Made by a program: the position numbers and the translations under genes
In this document: in pieces, positions 60,001 to 64,000 of the stretch
How the letters are laid out: each line of letters opens with the position of its first letter
Numbering within the stretch: position 1 is the first letter of the stretch
Assembly (NCBI GenBank): GCA_003342895.1
Contig: PTFA01000195.1
Span: 744,001-808,000, forward strand
Reading direction: 5' to 3'
Source of the DNA: Casuarius casuarius
Lineage: Eukaryota; Chordata; Aves; Casuariiformes; Casuariidae
DNA length: 64,000 bases
Notes under the pieces: model-generated
The model's database searches: none
What the model was told of the DNA's origin: nothing
What the model saw: the letters and a program-made list of their open reading frames with translations, nothing else

Positions 60001-61339
60001 ATTGTGACCCAGACTGTCTGGACCAGCTCAGCATAGTCCTCAAAGGGCTGGCACAGGAAGCACTGATAACTTTCCACCACACGCTTATTCATCACTACCA
60101 GCAAATCTTTCCACTGGTCAGATCTAAAACTGCTTTGCACTACTGAGGTTGCTGAGGCATCTTTCTCGCTGGCTGCCAATTTCCTTGCTGAAACTCAGGA
60201 TGCTGGGCTGGATGAACCGTTTCGTAATGCTTGGCAATAGTCCATGGGAGTTTGCACAGGCTCTACGTGATTCAGGCCCCAAGAGTGCTCTGCTGTGCCC
60301 ACTGGGGAAACAGCGTTTGGTAGGGTTGTAATGATGTGAGGAACCGATTTGCCCCTGGGGAGGTGGGGAGCTCCATGGAAATTTTGGAGACTGTGGGCTA
60401 TACTACAGAAAGATGATACCTCCAGTTGCATATGGCTGGAGCATACATGGTAGTATATCTGCTGGTATATCACTGGTGCCTTTGCAACCCACGCTACTGT
60501 GTTTAGTTGGAGAGGTGGCTTCTGCATGCAGTGAAGTCCCACTAGCGTCCGTCTGATGTCATCTCAGGAGCCCACAGGATTAAGTGATTGTGTGGAAAAA
60601 TGAGGGCCTTTCTGAAAGCGAGAGCAGAATTTTGCTTTTCTGGGGGAAGACAATGAGAAGGCTCTTCAGGCTTTGTCTGCTGGTGTTTTGATATCTCTCT
60701 GCGGATTAGTCAATTAGAAATGACTCAGTTCTGTGCAGAGAACCCAGCTTAGTACTGAGGGCAGGGAAAAAATAGATTGGATTTTCTGGCAGTGGGTAGA
60801 AGAGTAGCGTGATGATTTTGTACAAAATAGCCAGTGAGTAGATTTTTCTTAAATATATGTTCAGCATCCGTTTCATTCTGCTCCTATTGAAATTGGTGAT
60901 AAAATTTCACCTGGATTTCCTGGAAGTAGATCTAAGTCAATGGCATGAGGCTCTGATAAACTCCTCTTTTGTACGAGGGTTCTGTAGTGTCCTTTCTAAA
61001 CACAGATGGGGGGAAGGGAGAGAGGGCTTATCTGGCTTTCTCTGAATTTTTCTAAAGATAGATCTCTTATTTCCGAGGAACCTGTTTTTCCTGTACTGGG
61101 AAACTGGTGGGAGTTGTGCGGGTAGGTGAATATTCTCAGAAATGGGTTTGGTGGTGGCAGACATGCAAGTTTAACTGGAATACGCAGTTATTTGATTTGA
61201 CTTTTAGATTAAGCTAAGGCAGGTGTGATATTCTGGCCTTGCAGTGTTGTTGTGTGAGCTCACTGATCTCTGCCTCTTTATTTGGCAATTACCCTGCCTG
61301 CTCTTAAACTCCCTTGCTGGAGCTTAGTGCTTTTACTCT
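60001..61339. other. Intron, unassigned sequence
   Basis: The part at 60.0-60.55 kb differs in texture from its AT-rich left neighbour: it is higher in GC and open for long stretches on the - strand (60 and 115 codons). No family match was recognised. It could be an old repeat or retrocopy. Confidence 0.45.
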
Positions 61340-61540
61340 AGGCTAGCTGGTTTGGTTAACAAAGGCCAGAGAGCGTGCAAAGTAAATCGCTGTCATGCTG
61401 ATAAATGTCCAAGACAATCCTACAGTTTCCCTGCTGTATTCAGCATAGGCTTTATCCCATGGTTAACTGACTCTTTTATAATGTAGAGAACCCGGGTGCA
61501 CAATCCTACGGGCTGCGGGCAGTTGTCCTCAGTTGAACTT
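61340..61540. other. Possible conserved non-coding segment
   Basis: This repeat-free segment contains ggttaacaaaggcc (SOX/TCF-like aacaaag), agcgtgcaaagtaaatcgc and ccatggttaactg. It has no coding support. It is listed as a weak enhancer candidate. Confidence 0.22.
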
Positions 61541-62224
61541 TGGTGGTAAGGGTGAATGAAATTATTGCTCCTCTGTCCTATTTGTGAGGAGAGCATCTCA
61601 CCTGAATGTCCCCAAACTGGCTTTGTGCAAAATCAGCTGGGTTGCTTAAATTATTTGAACTGCTGATCTGAATGAACCCGATTGGTTTGAGCCTTGAAAG
61701 TGAGTGCTGCCTGCCCATGCTGTGGAGAGATGCACAGGCTGCTATTGCATTGCTACTGTAAGCTGGGTAGGGCTTTGCAGAATAGATGCTCAACTGTAGC
61801 TAGGCTGGCTGGATGCTGCTCACCTCAGTTACCTCTTCTGTGGAAACAGACATCTGGACAGCTTTTTTTAATGTTATTTAAATCTGCAAAGCAGATACTA
61901 ACACTTTGAAATCCTGTTCTCACATCTGATAATCCACCTTGATAGATGACCGTTTCTTTTGTTACTGTTTGGCTGTATTTCTCAGGCGGCTTTCTGTAAG
62001 GAGGGGAAAGCACCTACCCATGGACTGTGGCATGCCATTTGGAAATGAAAGATTTGAGACAGATTTGAGGCAGACACTTGGGAGCTGGAAATAAAGCACC
62101 GAGACTTCAGCATCTCTCTTTGTGCTTAGCAACTGAAAAACTCGGACCATTCCTCTTGAGTAGACAGAAGCAGAAAATCTCTCTGATATTTTTGTTTCCA
62201 CTGGCCCTGGGAAGCAGTACAATC

Positions 62225-62385
62225 CTATCCTGGGACTTGAGAAGTTTCACTTCTGTTCCTAGCTTAACTGCTAGAAATGTGAATGATATTGGGCAAGTCA
62301 CTTTGCCTCCGTAAGGCTTGGGTTTCCACCTGTAAAAGGAAGACAAGGCTCTTGATCTCTTCTGTAAAGCGGCATAGAGAGGTCA
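62225..62385 (+). mobile_element. MIR relic
   Basis: The segment tattgggcaagtcactttgc, then cttgggtttccacctgtaaa, then ctgtaaagcggcatag follows the MIR core and 3' part in the right order. Confidence 0.65.
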
Positions 62386-64000
62386 GGTGTTTATTACCAA
62401 ATCACCCCTGTGCAGGAGAGAGCACCTATTTTTTCTTAACTATTTCACTGTTGTCAGATGCTGGCAAGAATTGCTAAAACACCAACTGTTTTCCCACCTT
62501 TTGGCTTTTAAAAACTGTAAGTCCTTAAAATAAATTTGAAAAACACCAACCAAGCAAAAAACTGAATTTATCATCACCTGGTAGGACTGGGTAGGCCTAT
62601 TCATGAGAACAATCCAAAGGCCTTCACCTTGACTTCCCAACATAGTTTGATGTGATTTTAATCTGATTATTAGACTCTTGGTACAGCTTGCAAGCTTGTA
62701 AAAGATACATTGCTGGCAGAAACATCTTTGTTACTGGGGAAACTTTTTGTTGTTGTTGATGTATGTGTTGCCTGCCATAAATACTCATCTGAGAGGCAAA
62801 GGTCACTTGGTAGCTGCTTAGCAGCTTCACTTTCTGAAATGAAACTCGAGGGCTCTGTGCTAGATCTGCAGCAGAAGGTGGGGGCTAAAATAAATGAGGG
62901 AAGATCTGTTGCTTTACATTGTAGCAGACAGATTATCTGGGGGTGCTTTTTTTTTTCTGTTGCTGTGATCTTTTGTTGTTTTTTGTTTTGTTATTTTTTT
63001 CTCCTTAATGTTTAAGTTCCAGTAAAAGGTGCAGAAGTGGATAGCCTTGGTAACTAAGCCCTCTGTGTTTATTTACAGGGCAGTATAGTACAGCCTGTGG
63101 CATTAAGGGATGCACTCCCAAGGCCATGACCTTCTTCTGTGCCAGCCTGGTGGATTTATCTGCAGAGCAGTAGATGCAAATTTGGGCTTGTTTGCTAGGC
63201 TAACCAGAACAATTTGGTAACCCAGGGCAGTGGGTAATCAAGCCTGGACTTAGGAATTTCATTATGTGTACAGAAACAAGCCTGAAGATCAAACTGAGAT
63301 TCTGATATGTGCTTGGTGTGCAACGTAAATGCACCCTGAACATAAAAATAAGTTCAGTCCCTGTAGTCCCTTCAGTTCTGTCTCCTTCTGCGAAGTTTAA
63401 CTGTATGGGTGCCACTTTTTGTTAGGTCTGGTAATACTTTTATGAACTTTAGTGGCCCATGTGACACAGTAACTCAAATTAGGTGATGCAGCAGCAAGTT
63501 CACACTTTATAGCTGCTTGGGGGGGGCACCAGTTCACTTCTCTGTAAGTCTCCAGACTAGCCTTGAAGTTAGCAGAGGTTCACAAACCATTTTTGGTAAA
63601 TTAGCAGTTTTGGTCATGACAACCAGTGCCATCAGCAACAGAACCACTGCTGGTAAGAGCAGCTCCCTGCTATGAGACCAACCATCTACCACTTCAGACC
63701 AGTGTGTGGTGCCTAACTTGTGAAACATCATTGTATGAGCTACCTGTGAGAGAGATCTGCAATGCAGGTCCAGTTTGCTGGTAAAATTGGGACCATTTGT
63801 TCTGTTAAAACATAAGGTGCTGCCGAGCCTTATGAGCACAGCTGATGAAAAATAAGCAAACAACAAAACTATTGTTGGTTTTTCCTGGAAAGCACCGAGA
63901 TGTTTTCTGAAAGGGTATTGCTTTCAGTGTGTTTCTTACTGTGATGGTGTCTCAGATCCAGGACAGCACTCTGAGCAAGACATTCTGTTTATCCTGTTTT
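62386..64000. other. Intron, nothing recognised
   Basis: Intronic sequence to the window edge. A 110-codon open frame on the - strand (63534-63866) has no supporting features. Confidence 0.55.

Larger units (their letters stand above)
42593..64000 (+). other. CELF4: CELF4 downstream intron (probably intron 2), 5' part
   Basis: This non-coding sequence follows the exon to the right edge. The expected next exon (about 49 nt, beginning with a Met-Asn-Arg-Pro segment) was looked for and not found, so the intron exceeds 21.4 kb. It contains the probable REST site at 45781 and several candidate conserved blocks. Confidence 0.78.

Noticed and set aside
63534..63866. 110-codon - strand open frame with a hydrophobic stretch
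   Set aside because: A hydrophobic run alone is not evidence. No start context, splice sites or family match.
42593..64000. Search for the next CELF4 exon (about 49 nt)
   Set aside because: No segment with flanking ag/gt and the expected Met-Asn-Arg-Pro coding was seen.
1..64000. Possibility of a prokaryotic or viral system, CRISPR array or operon
   Set aside because: Split coding, canonical spliceosomal sites, MIR and CR1 relics and the lack of long frames all show vertebrate intronic DNA.

Overview
This is intronic vertebrate DNA with one protein-coding exon. An 83-nt exon at 42510-42592 on the + strand encodes part of the first RNA-recognition motif (RRM1) of a CELF/Bruno-like RNA-binding protein. 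The residues match CELF4 best, because the CERES segment is typical of CELF4 rather than its paralogues. The sequence before it (1-42509) is the end of the preceding intron, probably intron 1. The sequence after it (42593-64000) is the start of the next intron. No other exon was recognised, including the short (~49 nt) exon that follows in CELF genes, so both introns are longer than the window shows.

The organism is most likely a sauropsid, with a turtle or crocodilian favoured. The evidence is old, diverged CR1-type LINE ends with the 'Ggatactgggctagatgga...tctgaccca' style of tail, many MIR/CORE-SINE relics, and hairpin-like repeats built around 'cattgaaatcaatggg', all of which I associate with those genomes. 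The repeats are heavily diverged, no young mobile element is intact, and the sequence is AT-rich and CpG-poor. A bird cannot be fully excluded from sequence alone.

Layout: 1-12 kb is plain intron with a ZNF143-like site (2.2 kb), a hairpin repeat (5 kb), two MIRs (8.1 and 9.8 kb) and an RFX X-box (11.5 kb). From 12 to 25 kb there is a CR1 end, a small CpG-rich patch (12.65 kb), CORE-SINE relics, a tRNA-derived SINE relic (14.3 kb) and poly-G/C tracts. From 26 to 35 kb there is a run of CR1 LINE fragments, mostly antisense to the gene. From 37 to 42 kb there is a MIR, a likely conserved non-coding block with a PBX/MEIS-type site (38.7-38.96 kb), and then the exon. Downstream, 45.6-48.2 kb and 53.2-53.5 kb look like conserved non-coding sequence. 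The first of these carries a near-consensus RE1/NRSE site for the neuronal repressor REST (45781-45801), which fits a neuron-restricted gene such as CELF4. The remaining 54-64 kb holds two MIRs, a perfect 20-bp palindrome and otherwise featureless intron.

No operon, CRISPR array, intact transposon, functional tRNA or rRNA, or novel multigene system is present. The most interesting item is the intronic RE1 site inside a probable conserved element. Conservation claims are inferred from sequence character, as no alignment could be run.
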